Source of the DNA: Syntrophobacteraceae bacterium
Lineage (GTDB): Bacteria > Desulfobacterota > Syntrophobacteria > Syntrophobacterales > Syntrophobacteraceae
DNA: 64,000 nt
Direction of reading: 5' to 3'
Assembly (NCBI GenBank): GCA_031292215.1
Contig: JARLHO010000112.1
Coordinates: 93,621 to 157,620 of the forward strand
Shown here in pieces: positions 51,429-62,200 of the stretch. A program made the translations under genes and the position numbers. The notes under the pieces are model-generated. The model saw only the letters and a program-made list of their open reading frames with translations. It ran no database searches and was not told the DNA's origin. The stretch's first letter is position 1; every line of letters starts with the position of its first letter.

Positions 51429-52283
51429 CTAACGGGCATCATTGAGGCGAAACCTCACCCGTACATCGAAAAAACTCGAAACGGGGGCGCCGTCCTTCTT
51501 AGCCGGGGAAAATCTCCACTTTTTGACAGCCGCAACGGCCGCGCCGTCGAAATCCTCACTGCCGCTGGTATTGCGTACCGAAACCGATACGGGGACACCG
51601 TCGGTCCCGATGAGAATACGGACAGTGACAACCCCTTCGCGCCCGGAGCTTCTTTCGGAAGCCGGATAGACGGGCAGGGGCCCGGACCGATATCCTGCAC
51701 CCGTATAAGCCCCGCCCCCCCCCGTGCCGCCTTGGCCTCCGCCTCCGTAGAGAGCGCTTCTCCCACCCGCGGCGCCTCCGTCATTGCTCCCTTGTGGCCC
51801 ATTTGCGCCCGGCGCCTGGCTTTTTGCTTCCGTCTCGCTATCTCCCCGCGCGGGCAATGCCACAGAAGTCGGAGTCGTTTCTGCGGGTAAAGCCGGGGGG
51901 AGTGGCTCGACGGTTCGCATCCGCTCCGGAGCGGGCTTGGGACGACTCGGCCGCTTTTTTACCTCTCGCTTTAGCACCTGCGGCCGGGGTTTTACCTTTG
52001 GCTTAACTTCGGGCTTTTTTGCGACAGGAATGGGCGAAAGCTCTTTTTTTTTAGCCGCGGCCTTAGGTTTTTCTTCGGCCTTGGGGCCCGCCGGCGCAGC
52101 CCCCCCGGATGCCGGTTGCAGTCCGCTCCCCATGCTAAGAATCTTTGGCGGCTCGATCTCGATCGCAATCGGAGGCGGCGCCGGCGGAGGCGCAATCCGC
52201 CCCGCGACCAGCCCGGCAAGACCGAGCACAGCCATATGAAGTAACAGGGCCAACAGGGCCGCTTTTACGTAGGGCTTCTTCAT
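51429..52283 (-). CDS. tonB: TonB-family energy transducer
   Basis: A 284-residue TonB. An N-terminal membrane anchor (KAALLALLLHMAVLGLAGLV, with the His that contacts ExbB) is followed by a Pro/Lys-rich spacer (KPEVKPKVKPRPQVLKREVK) and a Gly-rich stretch. The C-terminal domain is GPLPVYPASERSSGREGVVTV with KKWRFSPAKKDG. It transmits proton-motive energy to the outer-membrane receptor encoded four genes upstream. It starts nine bases after the ABC ATPase gene ends. Confidence 0.9.
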   Translation of the reverse strand: MKKPYVKAALLALLLHMAVLGLAGLVAGRIAPPPAPPPIAIEIEPPKILSMGSGLQPASGGAAPAGPKAEEKPKAAAKKKELSPIPVAKKPEVKPKVKPRPQVLKREVKKRPSRPKPAPERMRTVEPLPPALPAETTPTSVALPARGDSETEAKSQAPGANGPQGSNDGGAAGGRSALYGGGGQGGTGGGGAYTGAGYRSGPLPVYPASERSSGREGVVTVRILIGTDGVPVSVSVRNTSGSEDFDGAAVAAVKKWRFSPAKKDGAPVSSFFDVRVRFRLNDAR

Positions 52284-52292
52284 TTTTGACCG

Positions 52293-53096
52293 TTATTTCA
52301 ATAAAGTTCCGGCCGTCTCAACTGCAACGCCGGTGCTGCCTAGCGCATGGACCGGCACGAAGGTCTCAACCATCCGTCCGTCATGTTCGAATTGCAATCG
52401 CTTGAGCGTAACGCCGTAGAGTTCGTGAAGATGCTTCTCGGTCATCACCTCGGCCGTGTGGCCAAAGAGATATCGGCGCTCCCCAAGCATGAGCATGGTC
52501 ATATCGGCCACCGCCCGGGCGTGATGCGGATGATGCGTTGTGAAAACCACGGTCAGTCCCTCCTCACGGGAAAGACGGTGTATCCAGTCGAGGATGACGC
52601 CCTGATTCCTCAAGTCCAGCGCGGAGGTCGGTTCGTCGAGGATAAGGATATCGGCCTCCGACACCAGAGCCCGGGCAAATATCACCAGTTGCCGCTGCCC
52701 GCCGGATAATTCGTGGAAAGGCCTGTGTGCGAGATCGGCGATGCCGAACCGGTCGAGGGCGATAAGACAGGCTTTTTCATCCTTCATGGAGGGCTGGGAG
52801 AAAAGGCCGACCCGCCTGGCCCTTCCCATAACCACCATATCCAGCACGCTATAGTCGAAAGTTACCTGGAAGAGCTGGGGGACGAAGGCCGTCCTGCCAT
52901 GGACTTCGATTGATCCGGCTGCCGGCCGCAAGGCCCCGAGCAAGACCTTGAGTAGTGTGGTCTTCCCGCAGCCGTTTGGCCCGAGGAGAGCGAAAGTCGA
53001 ACCGCGTGCGACCTCGGCCCTGTAGTCCTGGAAGACCCAGCGGGAAAGGCTATACCGGTGACCAAGTTCGTAGAATCTGACAGCGATATCACTCAT
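52293..53096 (-). CDS. FecE/BtuD-type ABC transporter ATP-binding protein
   Basis: A 267-residue ATPase with Walker A GPNGCGKTTL, signature LSGGQRQLVIFARAL and Walker B ILILDEPTSALDLRNQG. Compared with family members it keeps the full domain order. It powers the adjacent FecCD-type permease, its start overlapping the permease stop by eight bases. The substrate is a metal chelate (siderophore, haem or cobalamin-like); the locus alone does not decide. Confidence 0.92.
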   Translation of the reverse strand: MSDIAVRFYELGHRYSLSRWVFQDYRAEVARGSTFALLGPNGCGKTTLLKVLLGALRPAAGSIEVHGRTAFVPQLFQVTFDYSVLDMVVMGRARRVGLFSQPSMKDEKACLIALDRFGIADLAHRPFHELSGGQRQLVIFARALVSEADILILDEPTSALDLRNQGVILDWIHRLSREEGLTVVFTTHHPHHARAVADMTMLMLGERRYLFGHTAEVMTEKHLHELYGVTLKRLQFEHDGRMVETFVPVHALGSTGVAVETAGTLLK

Positions 53097-54183
53097 GTTC
53101 CCACCCCTTTCCCTGTGTCTTCCAGAAAAGAAAGCAGACCACCGGCGTTCCGACGAGCGCCGTGAGAATACCCACGGGCAGCTCCGCTTGAACGATGGAG
53201 CGCGTTACGTCATCGAGGCCCAGGACAAACAGGGCGCCGAGTAGCGCGGCGGCCGGAAGCAGGCGGCGGTGGTCGGGTCCTACCAGCATCCGCGCGCAGT
53301 GGGGTACGACCAGTCCAATCCAGCCTATCACCCCGCTTACCGCAACCTGAGATGCCACTATCAGCGACACCAGCGCTATAACGGCCCACCGAAGCACGCC
53401 CACGTTGATACCGAGCGTTTCGGCATCGAGATCTCCTAGCGACAGCAGATTGATGCGCCAGCGCAGCAGCATCAAAACGGCCCCGCCGCTCAGGGTGGGG
53501 ATGGCGATCATGAGCACTTTCTTCGTATCGGCCCCGACGAACGTTCCAAGCAGCCAGTAGACCATGCTCGGCAATTGTGAATCCGGCGCGACAAACTCGA
53601 TCAGTCCGACCAGGGCGATGAAAAAGGCGCCGATAAACACTCCGGCCAGCACCAGGGCCATGCCGCTTGTCCTGTTCGCCAGCCTGGAAAGAAAGTATGT
53701 GCAGACCATGGCCGCAAAACCACCGGCGAAGGCAAGAGCGATGACGCCTATCGGCGGCAAGTCGAACAGCATCGCCATGACTCCGCCAAAAGCTGCGCCC
53801 GAACTCACCCCGACTATATCGGGACCGACAAGGGGGTTGCGCATCATACCCTGGAGCGCGGTCCCTGACATTCCCAGTCCCATGCCGGCAAGCGTTGCCA
53901 GGAGGACACGCGGCAACCGGACGATCTGAACGACGGTCAGCTCCTTGATGTTCCATGGCGGGTGAGCGGGCAAGGGCACGGGCAGGGCAAGATGAAAAAG
54001 AATGTCCGCCGCCCGCCCGAAAGACATGGGATAAGCCCCCAAGCAAAGCGATGCAATCATTGCGAGCAGCACTCCCACTCCCAAAAGTACGGGGACAGCC
54101 CACCCATGCTTTCTCGCGGAGGAAACCGTTTCGGACTTCGCCTCTTCGGTCGCTCCATTTTCAGCCAAGGCAAGATCGGTCAT
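53089..54183 (-). CDS. FecCD/BtuC-type ABC transporter permease
   Basis: A 364-residue permease with about ten membrane helices. The blocks RLPRVLLATLAGMGLGMSGT, QGMMRNPLVGPDIVGVSSGA and IGLVVPHCARMLVGPDHRRLLP are the hallmarks of the FecCD family; the last is the coupling region with the ATPase. An N-terminal extension of about 30 charged residues precedes the first helix. It overlaps both neighbouring genes by a few bases, as expected for a single transporter operon. Confidence 0.93.
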   Translation of the reverse strand: MTDLALAENGATEEAKSETVSSARKHGWAVPVLLGVGVLLAMIASLCLGAYPMSFGRAADILFHLALPVPLPAHPPWNIKELTVVQIVRLPRVLLATLAGMGLGMSGTALQGMMRNPLVGPDIVGVSSGAAFGGVMAMLFDLPPIGVIALAFAGGFAAMVCTYFLSRLANRTSGMALVLAGVFIGAFFIALVGLIEFVAPDSQLPSMVYWLLGTFVGADTKKVLMIAIPTLSGGAVLMLLRWRINLLSLGDLDAETLGINVGVLRWAVIALVSLIVASQVAVSGVIGWIGLVVPHCARMLVGPDHRRLLPAAALLGALFVLGLDDVTRSIVQAELPVGILTALVGTPVVCFLFWKTQGKGWEHE

Positions 54184-55385
54184 TTCGCTGGTTCCTTTTT
54201 CTCAACGGGCCGGTAGTCCCTGGTGAAACGCTTGTAGCCGGCCGAGTCCCTGTTTTCATCCAGATGCAGTTGCGCATCGATCCGATCATCGGTGATGTGG
54301 TAGCCGAATTGGTGCAGGAGGCGGTCCCGAAGCATTTTTCGAACTTTTGGCTGCAACCGGTCCGGATGGACGATTTCCGCCATCCAGCGCACCCACATCG
54401 GCTGAAATATCAATCCGGCGAGTCCCCCCGGCCCCGAACCGGGCATCCTGTAGACGCGCTTTTCCCGGACAGCCTTTAAACCGCGCCAACGCGGGTCTTT
54501 CATGAATTCTTTGGGCCCCTGCGTTGCAAATGGGGGCTCCTTCACTCCGACAAGGAAGATATAGTCAGGATCCATGGCCAGTATGCGCTCGGCGTCCTGG
54601 CGCTCACCGGTCCAGCCCTTCGATGCATTCCTCACTGCGGCCGGGGGCAAATAGATTCGATAACTATTCAATACCGACTTGACATACAGATGGTTCCTGT
54701 TGCGAGTCATGCTTCCCATTATGAGGACCCCGGGCCACTCGGGTATTGTCGAAGGGCGAAGCTCATTTTCCAGGTCTTTGAAAGTCTGGAGATAGTCGGC
54801 GATCAACCGCTCGCCCTGCTGCGGGTCGCCAAGGAGCGCGGTCATAACGCGGGCTGTGGCAAAGATCTCGTCGTCCCAGTTTTTGCCGCGTCCGCAGCGT
54901 ACGCACAGAGCCGGGAGCCCGGCGCGTTTAAGGAGCGTGGCCGGGCCGCCGCCTATGCCCAGGTATGCGCCAGGATTAAACGCCATCAGTTTTTCGACTT
55001 CGGCGTACGGGCCGTGCGCATACGCAGTCGGCTTCGGGTCCCAAACTTTATCGTCCTTTAGCACTTTCGGATATATCCAGCTTATCACCTGCCTGGCGAA
55101 CCATTTGCGCGCTGCGGCGCCGCCTCCGTGAATCAGCACGCCGGGTGCGCGGGTATCCTCGATGTATTCCGGTGCGCTGATACCCCAGGTGAGGGCTGCG
55201 CCGCGAAACGGCAGCGCGACGCGCACCGGTGCGCCGGAAGCGTCTACTACTCTCCTATAGTGGTTCGGAATCGGGAATTTAGGGCTTGGCCGAATCAGGG
55301 CCAGAATCACGAAACCGATGCACAGGAAAGGCCCAAGCCAAGTGAGTTGTCCAACAGTGTGTTCAATGGTCTTTGGCACCGGCAT
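54180..55385 (-). CDS. Periplasmic substrate-binding protein of the metal-chelate ABC transporter
   Basis: A 401-residue binding protein of the FecB/BtuF class. A membrane anchor near residues 14-31 (TWLGPFLCIGFVILALIRPS) attaches or exports it. The fold is two lobes joined by a long helix (IFATARVMTALLGDPQQGERL), with the DPDYIFLVG strand and EFMKDPRWRGLKAVREKRVY, typical for this class. The start has GGAAAGG almost touching the ATG, so it may be imprecise. It is the first gene of the transporter block after the receptor; a 262-base gap without genes separates them. Confidence 0.82.
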   Translation of the reverse strand: MPVPKTIEHTVGQLTWLGPFLCIGFVILALIRPSPKFPIPNHYRRVVDASGAPVRVALPFRGAALTWGISAPEYIEDTRAPGVLIHGGGAAARKWFARQVISWIYPKVLKDDKVWDPKPTAYAHGPYAEVEKLMAFNPGAYLGIGGGPATLLKRAGLPALCVRCGRGKNWDDEIFATARVMTALLGDPQQGERLIADYLQTFKDLENELRPSTIPEWPGVLIMGSMTRNRNHLYVKSVLNSYRIYLPPAAVRNASKGWTGERQDAERILAMDPDYIFLVGVKEPPFATQGPKEFMKDPRWRGLKAVREKRVYRMPGSGPGGLAGLIFQPMWVRWMAEIVHPDRLQPKVRKMLRDRLLHQFGYHITDDRIDAQLHLDENRDSAGYKRFTRDYRPVEKKEPAK

Positions 55386-55647
55386 CCTTTCCGAGCGCGG
55401 CGTTAAAACCGCGTGTAAAACGTTCGCGGCCGGTGGCGTGGAGATTTATATCCATATTCAGTCAGGCCTCGATTCCATGTTCGCCCGTGCGGTAGCCGAA
55501 GGTCATACTCCGCCCTTACTCGATAAAAAACGAAGCCTTCCCGAGCCTTCCCAGAACTTCTCGGGAGCTATCGGGAACTATCGAGGGAAGGATTCATCCA
55601 TCTGTCCTTCCCCCTCCTTCAAAGGCTCACAACTAAATGGTCTTGAG

Positions 55648-58155
55648 TTAGAAGTATTTGAGCGTCACCGAAAAATGCGCGACCAGGGGGTCACCGATCC
55701 AGCCGCCGGGCATCCAGTAATGGTTGTCGGTAATGTTTGAGACATTCAGGCGGAAGATCGTTACATGGTCGTAGACCCTTGTCTCATACCGCGCGCCCAG
55801 GTCGAAGGTTGTGACCGGCGGCAAAAGGTACATATTCGCGCGCGTACGGGTACTGTAGTAAGACCACCAGGACCCCGTATGATAAGTGCCAAAGGTGAGT
55901 GTCAAGCCAGGCACTTTGGGAATGTCGTATTCCAACGACGCTTTGATGATCTGGTCGGCCACGCCGGTCGGCCATGTTCCCACCAGTTGCGGAGCGTTGG
56001 CGTCATCTGCGATCTGAGCGTGTTGAAAGGTGGCCCCGCCGAAAATTCTAAGATTCGGCAGGATTTTTCCGGTCGCCGTGAGTTCGACCCCCTTGGTGTC
56101 GGTCTGTCCGGACTGTACGTAATAGAGCGTTGCCGGGTCGACGTAGGAATTTGCCTGTTGGAGATCAAACCATGCGACCGTGAGGAACAGCCTGTCAAAC
56201 AATGTCGCTTTAGCGCCCGCTTCATATTGATCGTCAACGCTTGGGGGCATTATAACCCCAGCGTTTTTGACGGGTAACCCGTTGTAGGTGTCCGGCGCGG
56301 ACCCGCCCGGCTCGAGCGCTTGCAGGTAACTAAAATAGGTCGTTACGAACGGTATGGGCTTAAACATGATCGCTGCCGCCGGAGTGGGCTTCGACTTGTC
56401 ATATTGCGAGCTTATTCCCCCCGTGTTGAGGTTCAGGATTGTTTCATCCAGGTTCGCTTCGTTCACGCCGACGAGCAGAGACCATTTGTCGGTGAATTTG
56501 ATTTCGTCACCGGCGACCAGATTCGTGTAGTCGAAAGAGTAGTATTTGGTCATGGGCAGCGTGTCGATAGCGAAAAACGGTTCAGGGACCTGAGCGGGGT
56601 TGTTGATATAAAACGTTCCCGGTATGTTCAAGGTGGCGGTGTGATCGGGATTGGCGAACACAACCTCCCTCGCATAGGAGACCCCCGTCGTCAATTTGTG
56701 GGAAATAGGCCCGGTGCAAAAACTGCTGTCCAGGTAGCCATAGGTAGAGGTGTTGTGGAAATCGGCATCGCCGATCTGATAAATGCTTTCCTTATAGGTC
56801 CCATTGCTCCAGTTGAAGGTGTTTGCGTTCACATTGAGCCGGTTATCCGAAGAATATTGCTCCCGGACCGCGGCGCGGAGAGTAAAGGTATCGTTGATAT
56901 TCCACTTGAGTATTGCGCCGCCCTGCGTGTACTGGTCCTTTTCAAATGACCACTGCTGTCCGTAGAGCTTATACGGGTCGATCAATGAGGCGTTTAGCGA
57001 ATTGAGCGGCCCGTTGTTGGTGGCGGCGAAAGAGACCTGCATCCCCTTTTGGTCGTTATAGTAGCTTGAAAGGTCCAGGTCCAGTTTTAGCCGATCGGTG
57101 GGCGCCCAGTCGAGCGAGCCGCTCAGGAGCCACTTGTTTAGGGTCGAGTCCTGCAAATAAGTTTGGCCGTCTTCCGCGACAGCGTTAAAGCGAAAGCCGA
57201 GATTCCCGCTTTTGTCGAGCGGGCCGCCGAAATCCCCGTGAATGTATCTGTCCGTATCCTCTGTATAGCCCACGGTTATATTGGCCAGAGGCTGGTCCGG
57301 AGCACGCTTTGTGACATAGTTGACCACCCCCGCCGGGGAGCCGATCCCATACATGAAACCGACAACGCCGGTCATGATCTGGACAGCTTCTTTGTCCTCG
57401 ATTGGCTGAAACGACCCGTACATCGGCAGGCCGTCCTGCAATACCAGGTTGTTGTAGTAGCCCCGCATGTAAAAGTTGTCGCCCAGCCGGGAAGATGGGA
57501 TGTAAAGCTGCGTGTAAGGGTCGTATTTCCAGACGTCATTTATCGATGTCACCTGTAGATTGTCCATGAGATCCGAAGACATGACGCTGATGGAGTAGGG
57601 TGTGTCCTGCAGTTTTAGGTCCGGCCAGGGGCCGACGTTCTTGATGGTGTCCACAATGTATCCCGCTTCCGCACTGCCCGGCTTGGGCGCCTTGACGGTT
57701 ACCGTGGTGACAGGTACGTTTTTCGTCTCCGGAGGGGCGGTTTTCGCCTCGGGTCTCTCTGACGCCTGTCCGGTCTCACTGGTTTGGGCCCTGGTTGCCG
57801 TTGGCTGCACCGCTTTATTCGATTGTGCCCCGGCTCTTGCGCCACGCCTTGCTCTCTTCGATCTGGCCTTGTATTTTGCCCTTCGCCTTGCCTTCTTTGA
57901 ATGGGCTTTGGTCTTAGCTCTTCGTTTTGCTTTCCTTGTACGGGCCTTCTTTTTTGCCGTCCGCTTTGCCTTCTTCTTCGACCGGGTTTTTGAACTCGCC
58001 TGCCCCTTAGCCGTAGCCCCCGCCGGGGAGGCGACAGTATCCGCAGGACCCGCATAAGCCTCCCAAGGCATGCCTGTTCCCGCAAAGCACAACCCGGTGA
58101 CCAACACCGCTGAAATCCACAACCATCTCACTTTGCTTAGTCTTCCGCTCATCAT
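55648..58155 (-). CDS. TonB-dependent receptor with a histone-H1-like basic segment
   Basis: An 835-residue outer-membrane receptor of the siderophore type. A signal peptide (residues about 1-35) is followed by residues 55-107, made almost only of Lys, Arg, Ala and Ser (for example KKKAKRTAKKKARTRKAKRR), then a Thr/Ala/Pro-rich linker. A candidate TonB box TTVTVKAPKP lies near 150-158. The plug starts about 165 (YSISVMSSDLMDNLQVTSIN) and the beta-barrel ends VAHFSVTLKYF with the usual final Phe. The downstream genes give the matching binding protein, permease, ATPase and TonB. The cargo is probably a ferric siderophore or similar chelate. Confidence 0.9.
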   Translation of the reverse strand: MMSGRLSKVRWLWISAVLVTGLCFAGTGMPWEAYAGPADTVASPAGATAKGQASSKTRSKKKAKRTAKKKARTRKAKRRAKTKAHSKKARRRAKYKARSKRARRGARAGAQSNKAVQPTATRAQTSETGQASERPEAKTAPPETKNVPVTTVTVKAPKPGSAEAGYIVDTIKNVGPWPDLKLQDTPYSISVMSSDLMDNLQVTSINDVWKYDPYTQLYIPSSRLGDNFYMRGYYNNLVLQDGLPMYGSFQPIEDKEAVQIMTGVVGFMYGIGSPAGVVNYVTKRAPDQPLANITVGYTEDTDRYIHGDFGGPLDKSGNLGFRFNAVAEDGQTYLQDSTLNKWLLSGSLDWAPTDRLKLDLDLSSYYNDQKGMQVSFAATNNGPLNSLNASLIDPYKLYGQQWSFEKDQYTQGGAILKWNINDTFTLRAAVREQYSSDNRLNVNANTFNWSNGTYKESIYQIGDADFHNTSTYGYLDSSFCTGPISHKLTTGVSYAREVVFANPDHTATLNIPGTFYINNPAQVPEPFFAIDTLPMTKYYSFDYTNLVAGDEIKFTDKWSLLVGVNEANLDETILNLNTGGISSQYDKSKPTPAAAIMFKPIPFVTTYFSYLQALEPGGSAPDTYNGLPVKNAGVIMPPSVDDQYEAGAKATLFDRLFLTVAWFDLQQANSYVDPATLYYVQSGQTDTKGVELTATGKILPNLRIFGGATFQHAQIADDANAPQLVGTWPTGVADQIIKASLEYDIPKVPGLTLTFGTYHTGSWWSYYSTRTRANMYLLPPVTTFDLGARYETRVYDHVTIFRLNVSNITDNHYWMPGGWIGDPLVAHFSVTLKYF

Positions 58156-58600
58156 TTCTCTCTCCTTCTCCTCTTTTTCCTGTTTGGATCCGCTTGCACC
58201 TGCGCGCTACTTAACGAGTCCAAGGCCTATAACCGCCGCCCCGGGGAAAAAATCCCCCCCCCCCGGCCCCGAACCACCAATGGCGCGCCTCACTCGATTC
58301 CTCCCGAAATCGAGCGATAGGAATTTCGGTTCAAAACTTGCCCGATTAGCTGCGCAGGGCTCCTGCCATCCCACGGTCCGCCACGTCCCGACTAAAGCCG
58401 GATCGGTTAAACCCGGGGCACCCCTGTACTCCGCAATCCTGCGCTTCACCACCGCAAGACAAGACTCAAGCTTTTGCCCCCTCCAGGACAAAAACCCTTG
58501 TTCACGGCGACGTTTATTTATCTCGTAAGGATAGCAAACACTCCATCATCGGATTCGATGGCTGGATAATCGACGTCCAATTATCCTTACGAAGCGATGG
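58156..58600 (-). other. Long leader and promoter region of the receptor gene, with structured elements
   Basis: No credible gene. The minus-strand transcript would carry an 11-base G-run (58254-58264 on the plus strand is C11), and a 7-bp perfect hairpin CCGAAAT/ATTTCGG (58304-58310 with 58323-58329). Further upstream is an 11-bp inverted repeat TCGTAAGGATA/TATCCTTACGA (58523-58533, 58582-58592), and overlapping it GGATAAT/ATTATCC separated by nine bases (58564-58586), an AT-rich palindrome of the kind seen for Fur-like operators, though the spacing is wider. No cobalamin-riboswitch motif was recognised. Confidence 0.35.
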
Positions 58601-59290
58601 CGGTCCCCGCCGCAGGCAACCTGTTAAGCTTCTACTGAAGATGTGCGGATTTTGTAGTCTTTGGAAAGTTTTCCGGGGAGCTAAAAGCCTCAATCGAAGG
58701 GTTGCCCGTGCCCTAAGGTGTTTTGGCTCGCAATTTCATAAAAGCCCGGATGCGCCGGCCCCTCGGTTTACTCCGAGCGGAGCGTTTCTCGTTTTACGGC
58801 GCACCGATCGTTTCCATCTCTGTCCCGCAGTGAAGCTCGCATATATTTTATAAAAGCTAAAATGTAGCGATAAACATACAGAGTGAATGTATACACGTCA
58901 ATATAAATGTTAAACAGTGCAATGGCCATCGCCTTCCGCGCATGGTAGCCAACCTGCCGGTCCAGAAAAGTTAAGCCACAAGGGCTCTACTGCCCCTGGG
59001 GTTCCCCGGGGGCTTCCAGCCCCTTTATTTCGCCTTTTAAAAATTCGCCTAAAAGCGCCATTAGCGCGTAAGGAATGCGCACCAGGGAAAAAAGCGGAGA
59101 ATGAGAGGGATTTGGCTTTATGAGCCTATTGGTGGGAAGAAAATAGACAACGAGGGCCATGGCTGCGGATACCGGCAAAACGGAGTCCGTGAGGCGTGGG
59201 TGGTTTCGAAATGTTTTTTGACAGCGGAGCGTCCGTTACCGGTTCGACCACCGGGGAGGGGCAGGGGGGGCTTGGGGTTTTTCCCCGGGT
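58601..59290. other. Gene-poor gap between the receptor and proline-catabolism regions
   Basis: This stretch contains only short frames with no recognisable family and an AT-rich patch at about 58850-58920. A hairpin CCCTGGGG/CCCCGGGGG-like segment occurs near 58994-59010. A 63-codon minus-strand frame (58987-59178) has a plausible composition but no good ribosome-binding site, so it is not called. Confidence 0.4.
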
Positions 59291-62200
59291 TCACTCGACA
59301 GGCGCAAAGCCACGTCTTACCGTGTTTTCGACAATGTTTCGGGAAACCATGAAGTGCGCAAGATAATCGGGGCCTCCCGCCTTGGAGCCCAACCCGGACA
59401 TCTTGAACCCCCCGAACGGATGGCGCCCAACTATCGCGCCGGTGCATCCCCGGTTTATGTAAAGATTTCCCGTCCTGAAATTTTTACGGGCCTTTTCGAT
59501 ATTTGCCGGACTCCTCGAAAACACCCCCCCTGTCAACGCGTATCGCGTTCCGTTCGCCACGCGAAGCGCTTCGTCAAAATCGCGCACTTTTATGGCCGCC
59601 AGCACGGGCCCGAAGATCTCCTCCTGTGCAAGCGGGTCCTCGGGATCTACGTTTTTAAAAATGCACAAGGGAACAAAACAGCCGCCGCCTGTTTGGATTG
59701 TACGCTCAAACAGCGGGTATCCGGCGGTTTTCCCCATTTCGATAAATTTTGTTATCTTCTCGCGCGCCGCCTCGTCTATCACAGCCCCCAGAAAGTTTTG
59801 AGGAAATTCCACCGGGCCGATGGAAAGGCTTGCCGCAGCAGCTTCGAGCCTTTCGAGGTACCGGTCGTATATCTTCTCGTGTACTATCAACCGCGAACAG
59901 GCCGAACATTTCTGCCCCTGGTACCCGAAGGCCGATTGCACGACGTAGACCACGGCTTCATCCAGATCACCATCCGAATCTATGATAATAGCGTTTTTAC
60001 CCCCCATTTCGAGAACGACATTTTTTACGCACATCGCTTTGGGTGTGATTTGATGGGCTTTGGAAATAATCTCGGCGCCAACGTCCCGGCTGCCGGTAAA
60101 AGCGATCATGGCCACATCCGGATGGGTGGTAAGAACATCTCCCAAAACGCCGCCGGGGCCCGGAAGAAAATTAAAAACCCCCGGAGGTAGCCCCGCTTCC
60201 TCAAAGAGGGTGTTAAGCATATACCCTGTAACCGGTGACTGGGACGCGGGCTTATAAACAACCGTATTGCCCGTGACTATCGCAGCCGAACTCATGCCGG
60301 TAGAAATTGCGAGCGGGAAGTTCCAGGGAGCGATAACGACCGCTACCCCGCGCGGTTCATAGAAAAGCCGGCTAGTTTCCCCGGGCGTTCGCGCCATTTC
60401 GCGCGGGACGCCGTAGCGCACCATTTCCCGAGCGTAATATTCGAGGTAATCGATTGCTTCGCAGACATCCGCATCCGATTCACTCCACGATTTACCGACC
60501 TCGATGACCTCGATGGCGGCAAGCTCAAATCGCCTTCGCCTGGCGCAAGCAGCAGCCTTTAGCAGGTACTCGGCCCTCTCCTTTGCCGGGGTGTCCCGCC
60601 ACGCAGGAAAGGCCGACTTTGCAGCAGCGATTGCCGATTGGGCATCATCGATTCCGGCAGAAGATATTATCCCCGCCGTTTCATCGTTTCGGGCAGGGTT
60701 TACAGACAGAAAACGGGACGCAGTTTGAATCTTTTTCCCGCCGATTTTTACGGGGACCCGTATCGGAAAGCTCGCGCGCCTCTTCTGTAGAGCTTGCGTA
60801 AACCGCACGCGATTTTCCGGGTGCGACCAATCAAAGACAGGTTCGTTTGTGAAAACGACCTTTTTTGAGAACCGCTCGGCGCCGGCATCCCCGGCCTTAT
60901 GCGACGGAAGCTTTTCTGCCGGGTTTTGCAGCAGTTCGGCCCTTGAGAGCCCCTGAGAAAAGGCAAGCCTTAGGAAGGACTGGTTCGCGGTATTTTCCAG
61001 AAGCCTTCTCACCAGGTAGGACATCCCCTGCAACATCTCGCCAACGGGGCAATAAACCCGAACAGGGAGACCCGCCTTTCGAAGAGCGTTTCGAACGGGC
61101 TGACCCATTCCGTATAAGACCTGAAATTCCACGTGCTCATCGGTTGCGCCCAGTTCCTTTGCCGTCTCGGAAACTGCGGCTATCGACCGGATGTTGTGCG
61201 AAGCGCACGCAAGCTTTAAGCAGTCCCTGTTTTCAAGAATTATCCCGGCAAGCCGCTCGAAGTTTGCGTCCGTTTCGGCCTTGTCCGTAAAAACAGGCAC
61301 AGGCCAGTTCTTTTGCTTTGAACCGATGACTTCCTGGTCCCAGTAAGCCCCTTTGACCAGCCGGACAGTAAAACTGAAATCACCACCATCCGCCCATCGA
61401 ATCATGTGCTCCAGATCTCTTTGGCTCTCGCGCAGGTAGGCCTGGATAACTATCCCTGTGTGCGGATAGCGGCCGAATTCGGCCTCTTCCATAAGGCTTC
61501 GGTAGAGGGCGAACGTAAGGTCTTTTATGCCATGGTGTTCCATGTCGAAATTGATGAAAGCACCGGCCTTTATCGCCCTGCGCAAAATAGGCCGCAGACG
61601 CTCTTTTGCTTTTTCGATCGAGTGGTCGAAAGCGCAACTGCTCATCTGTGAGTACATGGCGGAGGTTTTTAGCGAAACGTTTAGCCGGGGAGAGTGTCGC
61701 CAATCCGTTCTCAACGCGGCCCCCGGGGTTTTAACTTCCGATGGCCGCGCCGATGCCGCGCCCGGTGGCGGAAGTTTTTCCTGTATGCCACCCAGATACT
61801 CGAACAAATGGAGATAGCGCTCGAGATAGTCCTCGGCTTCCCTCTCGGATACCACCGCTTCGCCAAGAAGGTCTATCGAAAATGCAAATCCCTCGGAACG
61901 AAGACCCTCCAGCACGGGAAGGGCCTCTTCGGGCGAAGTCCCGGCGATGAACCGGGCGGCAGTTTTTCTGATATTTCTGCCAATGGCCCGGGCAACTATC
62001 CTGGAAGTCATCCAGGTTGGCGCCACATATTTGATCCCCCAGTTAAGAGCGGAGGGGAAATGGAGTTCGGGGTCCGAAAAATACTGCTGCAGGTGGCTTA
62101 TTACCTCACTCGTGTCCCCAAGGGAGGGGAATACATCGATAAAGCGAAACATCCGGACTTTAAATGGCTCATTGTTCATGCACCATTCAAAAAGTTTCCC

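Noticed and set aside
58207..58491. 94-codon minus-strand frame in the receptor leader
   Set aside because: It runs through the poly-G tract and hairpins and resembles no protein; more likely leader RNA.
58200..58500. Possible cobalamin riboswitch upstream of the TonB receptor
   Set aside because: The B12-box and the AATAGGGAA-type core could not be found on either strand.
58987..59178. 63-codon minus-strand frame with a protein-like composition
   Set aside because: No recognisable family, no convincing ribosome-binding site and no conserved neighbour, so it is not called.
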